Shown piece by piece: positions 34,899 to 45,690 of a stretch of DNA of 64,000 nucleotides; the stretch's first letter is position 1; each line of letters begins with the position of its first letter. The notes under the pieces are model-generated. The model did no database searches. It saw nothing but the letters and a program-made list of their open reading frames with translations, and was not told the origin of the DNA. The DNA is from Przewalskia tangutica (taxonomy: Eukaryota > Streptophyta > Magnoliopsida > Solanales > Solanaceae), in assembly GCA_029844215.1 (NCBI GenBank), contig CM056738.1:46512388-46576387 (forward strand), read 5' to 3'. The translations under genes and the position numbers were made by a program.

Positions 34899-36798
34899 TG
34901 TTGACACCCAATTTTGACCCTCCCGTCCAGTCATTAACTATAAAATTACACTAATTTTTAGAATAATTTTAACAATTTTATAATAACAAAATGCAACAAT
35001 AAAACATTAATACATGCGTAAATAAGCAATTTAATAATGGCACCGCGTCTTACGTAGAATATTAAGCACTTAGAGTCTCGCGCCTGCATTTATTAATTTT
35101 AAGCCCTGCCATAATTCTTAAATGATAATTAATAATAAATACGTCAAATTAGCAATGATGTCGTGTCAAGTAGCATAGTCGCATTTATTAATACGCAAAG
35201 CAATTTCATAAATATTGTAACGCCTAAAGTCATAATAAGATAATTTTAGCTTAAATAATAATAAATAATGCATAATAAATAAGATTTTAAATAATAGCGT
35301 CGCATTTATAAAAACATTAAGCAATTCTTAATGTAATAATAAGATCCAAGCTAAAGCTAATAAAACACCTAGGGTTGTATTTAAATAATTTAATTAAACC
35401 TAATACTAAAACAAATACACTTAAAACTTTACCCCTTAACTAATAAATAAAACAGCCCAAATATACCCTCCCCTTTAATTTTCAGCCAAACCCAGTTCTC
35501 GCGGCCCATTACCCACATCCCAGCCCTATTTCCCTTCCTCATCCCCAGCAGCCCCCCTAAAAACTAATACCTAATTAATAATCACTAGCCCACACCCCCA
35601 GCCCACACCCGCAGGCCCAACATCCGTAGCCTACAACCCTTATACTCTCAGACCTTTCCCTTCCCCATAGACTTCAGCCCTCTCCCTAAAACCTAAAAAA
35701 AGATCCGCCGCACCTCCCGCACCTCGCCCCCATCGCCCAGCCGGGATTCTCGCCTGAGAATCCGGCGTAACCCAAGCTTCCCTTAACCAAATCGACATCC
35801 AAATTACCCTAACCAGAATATACCTTAAGAATTCTCTCAAATCGCACGAAATCAGTACTCCAAATCTCCCCTTTTTCGTTTTGATAAATGTCAACCTAAA
35901 ATCGCACCAAATCTCCTTCAAATCGACCTAAAATCAGAACTTGCCTTAATCAGATCCTACAAAAGACTACCTAAAACGAATACCTAAAATCGGAGCAGAA
36001 TCAATCCAAAATCAATTCAAAGATTGACCATAAGGGTTGTCCAAAATCAGAACCCGAAATGGAGGTTATATAAATCATTCAAATACACATGCAAAGGCGG
36101 AGGGGGGTCTACACAGAAGACCCGTTAGTAATATAGCAATCCAGAACCCAACTGGACGGAAAAGCCGATCGATTTATACATGCAAGACATAGGTTGAGGG
36201 AAAATCTTAGCAATGGAGGAGAACAAAACATCCAGAAAAAAAGAAGAGATACCCATTCGGGATCGCATAAATCCGAAATTAGAAGTCTAAGGCAAGAAGA
36301 TAAATTCGAAACCCTTTCGTCTTCCTTGCAAGAATCAGTCGCGACCAGCGAGCATTCTCAAAGCAAAAGTTCCGTCCCTTTTTAATCGCATCGCAATAAA
36401 TCTCCGAGTGGCTTCGACGACTTGATACGCTGCCTCGGTTCGCTGGCCGGAGAAGGTAAATTCATTTCCTCTCAGTTCTACTCTCTAATTTCGGTTGTGT
36501 GTTTCTTATGGATTAATTATGTGACAAACAATATTTTAGTTTAAGTTCTAGTTCCAGTTTTAGAACTGTTTGTTTCGTATTCAAGCATGTTTAATATATG
36601 TTGAATATCGTTTGAACCCCTGTCTATAAACATATGGGTATGAATCTGGGAATAGTAAAAACTTTTGTGTACATGTTGTTGTTCTGTTGAGCCTCTGTAT
36701 TTTGGGTCAGTATGTTTCAGATCCTAGTTAATCGATGTGTGATAGTTGCTGATGTGGGAGTTGGGCGCATTGAACACGAAAGATAAGAGAATGTATTG
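34899..36798 (+). mobile_element. Ogre/Tat-type LTR and leader
   Basis: It starts TGTTGACACCCAATTTTGAC, the LTR 5' end I associate with Ogre-type Ty3 elements, and matches the inverted copy starting at 48825. A TATATAAA box lies at 36067-36074. The LTR copies stay similar to about 36465 (47615 in the other copy) and then diverge, so the LTR 3' edge was not resolved. No primer site or ORF was recognised before 36799, where copy B of the 850-bp repeat begins. Confidence 0.7.
36067..36074 (+). promoter_or_regulatory. TATA box of the Ogre-type LTR
   Basis: TATATAAA lies about 1.17 kb into the LTR. The inverted copy has TATAAAAA (complement at 47864-47871) at a comparable place, about 0.96 kb from its LTR start. 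Confidence 0.55.
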
Positions 36799-37646
36799 TG
36801 TGGTCATTCATTAGACACGCTAGGCTTAGATAACATTGAACCATACTTCGTTTAGCCGAATGTTAACCGGTTCACTTCTCGTACCAGTTTCATAGCTTTG
36901 GTACGGCAACATGCATCCTTAGATGTACCTGCAATTGCAAGCATTTAGTGTAGCATGGGCCTAATCTTAAGTATTGATTAATTCTATCCCTCGAGGTCAA
37001 TTCTGGATATATGTTATGTGTGCAATTCTTTTGCAAGAGCATGTTAGACCATTCATCGTTATATCCGGAATCATGTTTCCAGAACTGGCTATCCAGTTGT
37101 GTTTGTTTGCCTGAGTGCTGAAGTATACTCCAGATAATATATAATAACTCCCGAGTCAATTTGCTTGCTGTATTGGTCTATAGAATGGTTTGGACATATG
37201 AATGCGTATTTGACGTGACTCAAATCGAGGGTGTGCCTATCTTCTCTGTTGTCACCATGAGGATATATATAAATGATAACCTATATTATTCCCCGTATGC
37301 CTAAAAATGCATATTAGCTGCAGGCTTGCGTAAGTCTCGAATATATAGTAATTATGTCTGTTGTACTATCTAGTTGCTTATCCAGATCAGTGAATCTCTT
37401 CCTTATCGCCTATGCATCATCCAGTTCTGGGTCAAACCCACTGGATTTACTCCTCGTTATTTTGGTTGCATATTGATCTTCACAATTAGTCATAACATAT
37501 GTGTTCAAACATAAATTGTATGTGCTGAATTTTATAGATGCCTATTCATTACCAATATGGTTAAAGCATATACTAATCCTTATCTTCTTTTGTTTTGCAT
37601 GACACGCATCAGAGCTAAACGAAGAGTCTCATTGCGAGACTCCTCA
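36799..37646 (+). repeat. 850-bp dispersed repeat, copy B
   Basis: An 848-bp near-identical inverted counterpart of 4108-4952, from TGTGGTCATT to GACTCCTCA. The right end abuts a copia integrase fragment and the left end abuts Ogre leader DNA. Both junctions differ from those of copy A, except for a shared TGAGTTA just beyond the CTCA end. The 89-codon frame on its minus strand is also present in copy A with about five changes. This reflects recent duplication rather than a proven gene. Confidence 0.7.
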
Positions 37647-38449
37647 TGAGTTATATATGTGATTTGAAGTTTGCACAAACTAGAAGGGGGAACAAGTACT
37701 TTGTAACTTTCATAGATGATGGCACAAGGTATTGCTACTTTTACTTACTAAAAAGTAAAAATGAAGCCTTTGAAGCGTCCAAACATTACAAAGCTGAAGT
37801 TGAGAACCAACTAAGCGGACGGATTAAAACAATCCGTAGTGATAGAGGGGGAGAATATGTAGCGCCTTTTGAAGAATTTTGTACCCAATCGAGTATAGTT
37901 CATCAAACGACGACTCCTTACTCACCTCAATCAAACGGTGTTGCTGAACGCAAGAACCGAACGTTAAAGTAAATTATGAATGCCTTACTCATCAATTCAA
38001 GCCTTCTCCAACATATGTGGGGAGAAACTGTCCTTACCGCGAATAAGATTCTTAATAGAGTCTCACACAAGGGTAAAGATAAGACTCCATACGAGCTATG
38101 GAAATGAAAAAAACTTACCTACAAATATTTGAAGGTATGGGGTTGTCTGGCCAAGGTAGAAGTACCTAAGCCAAAGCAGTTCAAAATTGGACCTAAGACT
38201 GTGGATTGCATATTCATCGGATATGCCAATAACAGTAGTGCTTATCGCTTCCTAGTGCATAAGTCAGATGTACCGGAAATTCATGTAGGTACGATCTTAG
38301 AATAAAGAAACGCAAGTTTCTTTGAAGATTCGTTTCCTAGAAAGGAAAGAAACATAACCTATCGCAAACGAAATTATGAACAAACCTATGAGGATCCAGG
38401 AGTTGTCAACTACTCGGATCTAAATGGTTCAGATCTAGTAAATTCTGAA
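37647..38449 (+). pseudogene. pol: Copia integrase, 5' truncated
   Basis: The first part (to 37972) has ICDLKFAQTRRGNKYFVTFI, SDRGGEYV and NGVAERKNRTL, with the second aspartate and the glutamate of the catalytic triad. The first aspartate falls at the junction with the 850-bp repeat, where tyrosine stands in the usual position, so it is lost. After a TAA at 37972 the frame continues with LLINSSLLQHMWGE and KTPYELW, then GPKTVDCIFIGYANNSSAYR, broken by stops near 38105 and 38300. Integrase inserts element DNA. Confidence 0.9.
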
Positions 38450-39426
38450 GTGGTTGTTTATGCGGAATCCAGTATTCCAAATTCTCAGGACTTGGAAGAT
38501 TCAGAGATGGATCTAAGACGAAGCAAAAGGGCCCAGAAGGATAAGTATTTCGGTCCAGACTTTGAATCTTATCTGGTTCAAGACGAACCACAGAAAAAAT
38601 CATCGAAGCGTTGTCAACTCCAGAAGCACCGCTCTGGAAGAAAGCTATAGAAAGTGAGATAGAGTCCATCCTACCCAACCACACCTGGGAGTTGGCTGAA
38701 CTTCCTCCGGGACAAAAACCTTTGGGTTGTAAGTGGATCCTTAAATGGAAATTAAAGACAGATGGATCTATCGACAAGTACAAGGCTAGGCTGGTAGTCA
38801 AGGGCTATCGCCAAAAGGAGGGCCTTGATTACTTTGACACCTACTCACTGGTATCTAGAATGACATCCATACGTATGTTCATAGCTATCGCCGCCTTGCG
38901 GGATCTTGAAATACATCAAATGGATGTCAAGACAGCCTTCCTAAATGGTGATTTGGAAGAAGAAATATATATGGACCAACTCGAGGGGTATGTGGTTCTT
39001 GGACAAGAAACAAAAGTGTGTCGTCTTGTCAAATTGTTGTACGGGCTGAAACAGGCCCCTAAAAAATGGCACGAAAAATTTGATAGTATCCTACTATCAA
39101 AAGGGTTCGCCATTAATGGATGTGACAAATGTGTTTACATGAAAGGAAATATCGATTCTTTCGTCATGATATACCTCTATGTAGATGACTTGTTGATCAC
39201 TGGAAGTAGTTCTAGGATAATCCTAGAGACTAAGAACATGTTAAAACAATATTTTGACATGAAAGATATGAGCATTGCAGATGTCATCTTAGGGATCAAG
39301 ATCTCTAAGACATCTGATGGACTGGTCTTGTCTCAATCTCACTACATCGAGGATGTACTGAAGAAAATTTGGGATATTCGACATTTCATCGGTAACGACA
39401 CCATTGGATATAAGTCAAAAGATTGA
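38450..39426 (+). pseudogene. pol: Copia reverse transcriptase
   Basis: A linker of about 60 codons (LRRSKRAQKDKYFGPDF) precedes the RT. The frame 38611-39426 then encodes most of the polymerase, with WKKAIESEIES, GCKWILKWK, ARLVVKGYRQKEGLDYFDTY, HQMDVKTAFLNGDLEE and the catalytic YVDDLLITG (YVDD at 39178-39189). It ends in a frameshift after KKIWDIRHF. The core is unusually intact. It belongs to the copia superfamily, not Ty3. Confidence 0.93.
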
Positions 39427-40125
39427 TAAACATCTTAGTGTGCCCGTACGCTAGGAGCGGTATGCACATGTGATTGGTAGTCTGATGTATATCAGAACTG
39501 CACTCGACCTGATATCGCTTATGCAATCAATAAATTGTCTAGGTTCACCCGTAATCCAAGTGAGGATCACTGAAAAACGTTGAATAGGGTAATACGGTTC
39601 GTGAAGTTCACGCTAAAGTTCGAGTTACACTATTCGAGATATCCAACTGTATTAGAGGAGTACAGTGATGCAAACTGGATATCTGATGTCGAGGACATTA
39701 AATCCACCAGCGGATATGTTTTTACAATCGGTGGTGGAGTTGTGTCTTGGAAATCCTCTAGGAAAACCCTTATTGCTCGATCCACGATAGAGTCGGAATT
39801 TATCGCTTTAGACAAAACAGGAGAAGAAGCTGAGTGACTTCATAGTTTCTTAGAGGATGTCCCATGTTGGGATAAACCCGTGTCTTCTGTAATGATCCAC
39901 CACGACAGTTAGTCAGCTCGGAGAGCACGAAGTTCTATGTACAATGGTAAGTCTCATCACATTCGACAGAGACATGAGTCCGTTAGGCAGCTGATCACCT
40001 CGGGTGTTATTTCCATTGATTACGTAAAATCTAAAGAAAATATCACAGATCCCTTGACGAAGGGAATACCCAGAGATCAGATGTTCTTCCTGTCTAGGGT
40101 AATGGGCTTAAAACCTAATCAATAA
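39427..40125 (+). pseudogene. pol: Copia RT end and RNase H
   Basis: After the frame break the sequence resumes with the RNase H domain: YSDANWISDVEDIKSTSGY, VVSWKSSRKT, ARSTIESEFIALDK, then KSHHIRQRHESVRQLI and VKSKENITDPLTKGIPRDQM, ending GLKPNQ. Stops at 39835 (TGA where tryptophan is usual) and 39910 (TAG where glutamine is usual) both fit C-to-T decay. It is followed by about 620 bp of non-coding DNA to the LTR. Confidence 0.92.
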
Positions 40126-40748
40126 GAACGGATATTGTGGATACCCAACCTTACAGACTGGAGATCCCAGGACGTAGGTTCAATGAGAAAACTAAATCGT
40201 AAAGGTTTAGTTGAGCGCTTCAGAGGAAGCAAGTGCACTTAGGATAATGATTTCTTCTTAGAAACATACTCCAAACCCATTCCCGTGATAGACATAAAGT
40301 GCTACCTGTAGAAGGGGTAAAGGCTAAGATTCTAAACCTTTAATGATCCTCAATGCTTGAGGTTAGGTTGGGGAAACTTTTAATGGTTCCTAACACTTGT
40401 GTAGCGGGGTATTGCATGATACCTTGTAGGAGACCACCTATTTAAGTGTGAGGACAGACCGACTCAATTGAACGCACGTAAGAATCCAAGAGTGTCCAAG
40501 GCCCACAACAGACAAAACATTTAAGAAAGATAGAGTAAGGAAAAGTGTTGTGTTGGTACCATTGTCTTGGCTTACACTAAACACTGAGGTTCAAGACATC
40601 ATGTTCACCGCGCAGTAACTAAGTCTGATGGTATTCTACTATGGAAAGTTCAAAGCTACGACTACCTCTCCAGATGCAACATCGATCCACCGGATGATTG
40701 CTAGAAAGGCACCATGTGTGTGCGCCAAAATCTCTTCCAAGAATGGAT
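40126..40748 (+). other. Copia 3' untranslated region
   Basis: This non-coding stretch lies between the RNase H end and the 3' LTR. The expected polypurine tract is degraded: AAGAATGGATTA stands at the border. No ORF is supported. Confidence 0.6.
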
Positions 40749-41050
40749 TATTGGAAATTTATTAAACGTGAAATAAAGTTAATCCTATTAATTATGACTC
40801 GAACAATTGGGGCCCCGTACTTCGGAAACGTTGTTTCCACACATGTGCACATAATGTGTCAAGGATCGTAATTTCCTTAATGGAAGAGATATTGGTATGT
40901 ATACGAATTGTTTGAGACGTAAGATAATAGATGGTTATTGGCCAAATGACAATGGTTTCACGTTGGTAAATGAAGGAAGAAATGTACGATGTGTAAAAGA
41001 TGAAACGTCGCGGAGCCTCGAAGGGTCGCGGCGCCTCCCTGCAGGGCCGT
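40749..41050 (+). mobile_element. Copia 3' LTR, truncated
   Basis: The LTR starts near 40749 (TATTGGAAATTTATTAAACG, with the first G mutated) and matches the complement of 27935 leftwards. After CTCCCTGCAGG (about 41045) the match ends, and an Athila-type LTR begins. Most of the GC-rich module of the other copy is deleted here. The rest of this LTR was probably carried away when Athila inserted. Confidence 0.85.
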
Positions 41051-42276
41051 TGTCATGCCGATTTCCAATTGCTCACGCAAGTGTACGTATCGTTACAAGT
41101 AATATAGTCTGGTAAGACCGAATATCATCCTCAGAGACTGGTTTCTAATTACCGAACATCTGTTCTAGGTTATCTATTTGGCAAACAATGGTTGATTTGG
41201 GTTTTTATCTAACACTGCTAGAGTAATTGCACGAATTAAACTAAATTATTGAGGTTTAATCAGTTATGAAGGAATTAGGGCTTCTAATATCATCAACTAT
41301 TCACTCTTTTCAATCTTTAATGCAACTAGAATGACTTCTTCTTCTACGTTAAGATAGCGGTTAACTAGACTGTTTTATATTCCGGTTAGGATATATAATC
41401 CCTCGTGCAGAACCCTTCTATATTTCTATGATAGGATTTACCACATAGGAGGATTAAGAACAATAACCTATAATGCTACACAAGTATCGGGGTACTTTCG
41501 TTCGCGATTTTAACCTATGTCTATTTAATTACAACATATCCAAATATCTCCTCTCGATTCTTGATTTGAAATCATATAGATTATGATAATTAGTGATCAA
41601 TTAACTATCAAACATTCATTCCAATATTGAATAAATCTTAATCAAGTGAAGAAGAAATCAAACTAATGCATTAATTCATTAAAAAGAGTTTCAAGCGATT
41701 CAATAGGAAAGCCCTAATAAAGTGTTTAGCTCCTAGCCATAGACATGCTAAGAACTAATACAAATCCAAACATGAACTGAATTGAAAACTAAAGGAAGAA
41801 AAATTACTTAAAACTAGGTCTCCAATTGTAGTCTCCCAGGTTGTGATGTCTTATGTGTTATGAGATATGTGATAGGTTATCCCCCAAAATCTATCCCAAG
41901 AGTTTATTTATGTTGTCAAAAATGTGTGTCTTGGACCCTTTTGCCCCTTGCCAATTCTATTTCGGATTGAAAATTTCCGCATCGACACCGCGGTCCTGCA
42001 GAATGGCACCGCGGTGCCGAAAGTACTGCGGCTTCTCAGTAATTGTGGCACCGCGGTCCTGCGGTCTTTCGTCCTGATCTGCCAGCTTTTGTCCTTTTTT
42101 GCTTCGGAAGCTCCTTTTCTGCCCACTTTTAGCTTTTGTTTTTGTCATTTTGCCATTAAGAACTGTTGTGACTCAAAAGAAAGAAAAAAAACCCTAACAA
42201 GACACTTATTTAAATGAAATTGGGAAAAATACTAACTAAAAATGACTCAGAAAGCGTATACAAAATACGCCTAACA
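41051..42276 (-). mobile_element. Athila-type 3' LTR
   Basis: The minus strand starts TGTTAGGCGTATTTTG at 42276, preceded (to the right) by a purine tract. The left end is placed at TGTCATGCC (41051) because it gives TG...CA ends. Near it, on the minus strand, is TATATTACTTGTAACGATAC. A GC-rich double module at 41975-42065 contains CACCGCGGTCCTGCAG. The length of 1.2 kb is in the range for Athila LTRs. Confidence 0.75.
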
Positions 42277-42330
42277 AATACCCCCAAACTTAACATTTGT
42301 TCGCCCTCGAGCAAAGATCAAAACAAAATC
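42277..42330 (-). other. Athila polypurine tract and 3' marker
   Basis: Plus-strand AATACCCCCAAACTTAACAT is the complement of ATGTTAAGTTTGGGGGTATT. Next to it is CTCGAGGGCGAACAAATG (minus strand), which resembles the well-known Athila pre-LTR words CTCGAGGACGAGCAAA from memory. It supports both family and orientation. Confidence 0.8.
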
Positions 42331-43478
42331 AAAGAAACAAAAAGACTCAAAGACTCAAATCAAGCAATTACACAAGGTTACTTAGAAAAACATGAATGTT
42401 AGTTGGGATAATATGTTGAAACATATATAGCATGAATATAGAAATCTAGAATTTCAAGCCAGATATTTCACAAATTCATTTCACTCACAATCAATGGAAA
42501 CATGAACCCCTAACCTATGCATGTCAATTTCATTTAGTTCTATGGGGCTGTTTACTTGCTATTCTCCACTAATCATAGACATACACTCTAGAGATCTTCA
42601 GGACTTGTTAGGGTTGTAATGTAGGCTTAGGCAGTGGTAGGTAAGATTAGGCATTTAGGCTCAATTTACATACCATAAGCGTTTTTCTCATTCAACCATT
42701 TTGTCCTTCTTTTTGGTATCATTTTCAATTCATACCTATCACTCCTCTTTTCTCCTTTTGAGAGCATGAAACACATTCACATAAGCACCCCCAAACTTAG
42801 GCTTTTACATATTTTTTTCATTGGGGTGCATCACTTTTTCACTTTTTTTTTTTGTATTTCTTTTTCACTCTTTTTCATCCCTATTTTCAATTATTGCTTA
42901 TGACACACAAGGGAATCATGAGGTGTAAAAGAAAATAACTTATTTTAGGCTCAAAGAGGCTGACTAGGGATACAATTTATTGCAAGGTAGGTAATGAATG
43001 GTAAGAAAGACTAACAAAGAAATGTCTGAATCATCTCCCTAAGCATGTACATCTTAACTATTTTGCCTTAAATAACAAGCAAGCAGACTTCATAGACATG
43101 TTTCAATCATTCTTTTCACTATTGACACACGTAGGCTAAGCACAAATATCCCAAATAATTAGATATTCATGAATATTTGACATATCTAACTCAAGCACAC
43201 ATATTTTTGCTTCTAATTCCATTACATTATCCTACTTAATTCACTAGGTATCTTCGGCAACTACAATATGCATGATCATAAAAAAATTTGACTCATATAG
43301 GCACAATAAAAGACACAAAAACTCAATCAAAACGACTCAAAACAGAAACACAAAAATAAAATAAGTACCCCTCCAAACTTAAACGACACATTCTCCTAAA
43401 TGTGTAACGACTCAAAAATTATAAAGGGACGAATTACAGACATACAGCGGCTCAAAATGGTGGTGGTGGCGGCAGATG
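42331..43478 (-). other. Athila 3' untranslated region
   Basis: AT-rich non-coding sequence of a kind common in this family (for example the complement of CCCCCAAACTTAGGCTTTTA at 42789). It contains a long T run near 42845. No ORF is supported. Confidence 0.5.
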
Positions 43479-44399
43479 TTACATTGACCATTTGGTGAAC
43501 ATGGAACTTAAACTATCAACACGCTGGGTCAGGTATTGATGGTCTTGCATCATTTGTTGTTGATTCTGCATCATGTTCTCTTGGTTTTGCAGCATCCTGT
43601 GTTGATTTAGGAGCGGCTGCTCCATCATTGGCATTGGAGGTTCCAAAGTCAAGGGATGCTGGTGGCTGCTTTCGCCTGCTTCATCGTGTGTAGCTTCCTC
43701 AGGCTCTTCTTCATCCATGGCTGATGCTTCTGCTGCTAATGGGCCCCCTCTCCTTGCTGCTGGTCTTGGAGTGGGGTCAAGGAAAGAGTGCACTAAACTG
43801 TAGGTCACAGGAGGCTGACTCTTCTCGAGAATATATGTGGCGAGTGTTGGGACTCCATGCCTAGCACATAAGGCAGAAATAAGTGACCCATGTCCCAGTC
43901 CGCCAGTAGTAGCCAGCCTGCTAATCTCCCCTATGTTTTGCACTATTTCTCTCCCAACATCAATTGTCTTGTCCGACATGATGTCATAGATGAGCTTGAT
44001 TCTGTCTGTAGGCACATTGGTAAAATAAGTTGACGGAATCAAGCGAGCACTTATGAAATATAGTCATCCTCTGGCTGTTCTGTTAAATTGGCACCGGGCA
44101 AGTCTCCTAGACCCGTTACGAGAAATGTTGAATTCGACGCCTAGGTAGCATAAAATTGTTGCAACTGTGTCCCACATAATGTGGTTGAAGTCTCTCGACC
44201 AACTTCTGAAATGGTGTGGGTTATAACTTTGGTCCTCAACATCACTGGTCCTCAGTAGCGCATTCACTGTTTCAGAACTTATGGGCACATATAACCCTCT
44301 AACAAAGCATCTTCCATCCTCTTGCTCGAGATAATTAGCATAGAATTCCCTCACAAGGCTAGTGTTCTGAAGTGGAATCCTTTCTGGATTGGTGAACAT
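43479..44399 (-). pseudogene. Athila accessory ORF (plant transposon protein domain)
   Basis: Two adjoining frames. 44064-44399 has LVREFYANYLEQEDGRCFVR, VRGLYVPIS and VEDQSYN, resembling the domain called putative plant transposon protein in Athila-like elements. 43479-44042 continues with TNVPTDRIKLIYDIM, LISALCARHGVPTL, an acidic stretch, and a Q/M-rich C-terminus that could form a coiled coil. A single break near 44050 separates them. The molecular function is unknown. It occupies the post-pol position but is not a proven envelope. Confidence 0.75.
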
Positions 44400-45690
44400 T
44401 TTCCAACCATTCGCCTAGATCATGGCCCTAATGGGCTCGTAGTCATCATCATCAAATAACATGGTATGATAGTCCATGTCTCTCTCTGGTATCAATGCTC
44501 TAGTGCTTATTTTATTATCGATATTCCGTCTGTTCGTTGGTAAATCGAGTAATATCATATTCTGGAGCTGATGAAGATGAGGAAGCTCTGGCGGTTCATT
44601 TTCTAGAGGCCATTATGAAAGTTGTTGGAAAATTTTCAGCAGCGTTTCCTTTGTTTCTTTGAGATTTCCCAACAACTATCACTCCACACAGAAACAATAA
44701 CCCAGCAAAATCAGACCACAGCAACAATACACCATGAATCAACTATACACAGCAACACTTAACCCCAAAAACACAAACTCCCATAGCAATGTCCCATAAC
44801 ACAACACAAACAGCACACACCCGAGCAACAATCACCCTCATAGCACCAATAACACGCAGCCCGTACCACACCCAAGTCTACAAGTTATTCTCTCCACTAA
44901 CCTTTAATTTTCAAGATAGTGATGAAGGTCACCTTTTTGAGTGGTTGTTCTTCACCGCTTCGTTGACCCAAGTGAAAGAATGATGTTGTGGAGCTATGCT
45001 AGGAGTTTTGAGTGGGGATGGTTTGTGGGGATTGGAAGGATTTGGGAGAATTTTTGGTAGATTTTTTGTTTTTGGGAATGTATTTTCGGTGCTTAGTAGA
45101 GAAATGAAGGGTTTGTGTGAAAGTGGGAAGAATTGGGGATTTTAAGGCTTTTTATTTCTGAAATCGCGCTTCGGCACTGCGGTCCTGCAGAATGGCACAT
45201 GGTGCCGAAAGTACTGTGACCTCTCTGAACATTCGGCACTGCAGTCCTGCAGCATGACATCGTGGTGCCGACCCGATTCCGTGTTTTCCACCCTTTTCTT
45301 TGTGCTTAGTCTCCGATTCCCTCACCTGTAATCACAACACAACTAAAAATACCATCAAATGAGACTGTTCAAGTTAAACTAATTGCATAATTTAAACCTT
45401 GGGTTGCCTCCCAAGTAGCGATGTCTTTACCGTCTTTTAGCCGGATGCAGGTTCATTAATCAATCACTGGGGTAAATTAACCCCACAACCTATCTATTTA
45501 AAAATCATTTTCCTTTTCCTCACTTTATTATTCTTTTTCGCAGAATTGGGTTCAGTAAGGTTTACCTTTTTTTCAGCTTCTATCTCATCCATTTTTGTTT
45601 CAGCAATCCACCTAACCTGTGGGTTCACAACTGTCGCAGTGATTTCCCTACCTTTGGTTTGTGCTTGATGAGATGTTGTATCAGCTGTGC
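44400..45690 (-). other. Athila internal non-coding region
   Basis: This holds a second copy of the GC-rich module (45165-45285) and the conserved Athila phrase CTACTTGGGAGGCAACCCAA on the minus strand (complement near 45410). Reverse transcriptase, RNase H and integrase, expected between gag-protease and this phrase, are absent. Short plus-strand ORFs are chance. Confidence 0.65.

Noticed and set aside
36890..37159. An 89-codon conserved ORF as a real gene
   Set aside because: It is conserved only because the 850-bp repeat (copies A and B) is recently duplicated; there is no start context or known family.
43479..44399. A retroviral-type envelope gene after pol in the Athila element
   Set aside because: I see no signal peptide, membrane segment or cleavage site. 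It matches the plant transposon protein domain instead.
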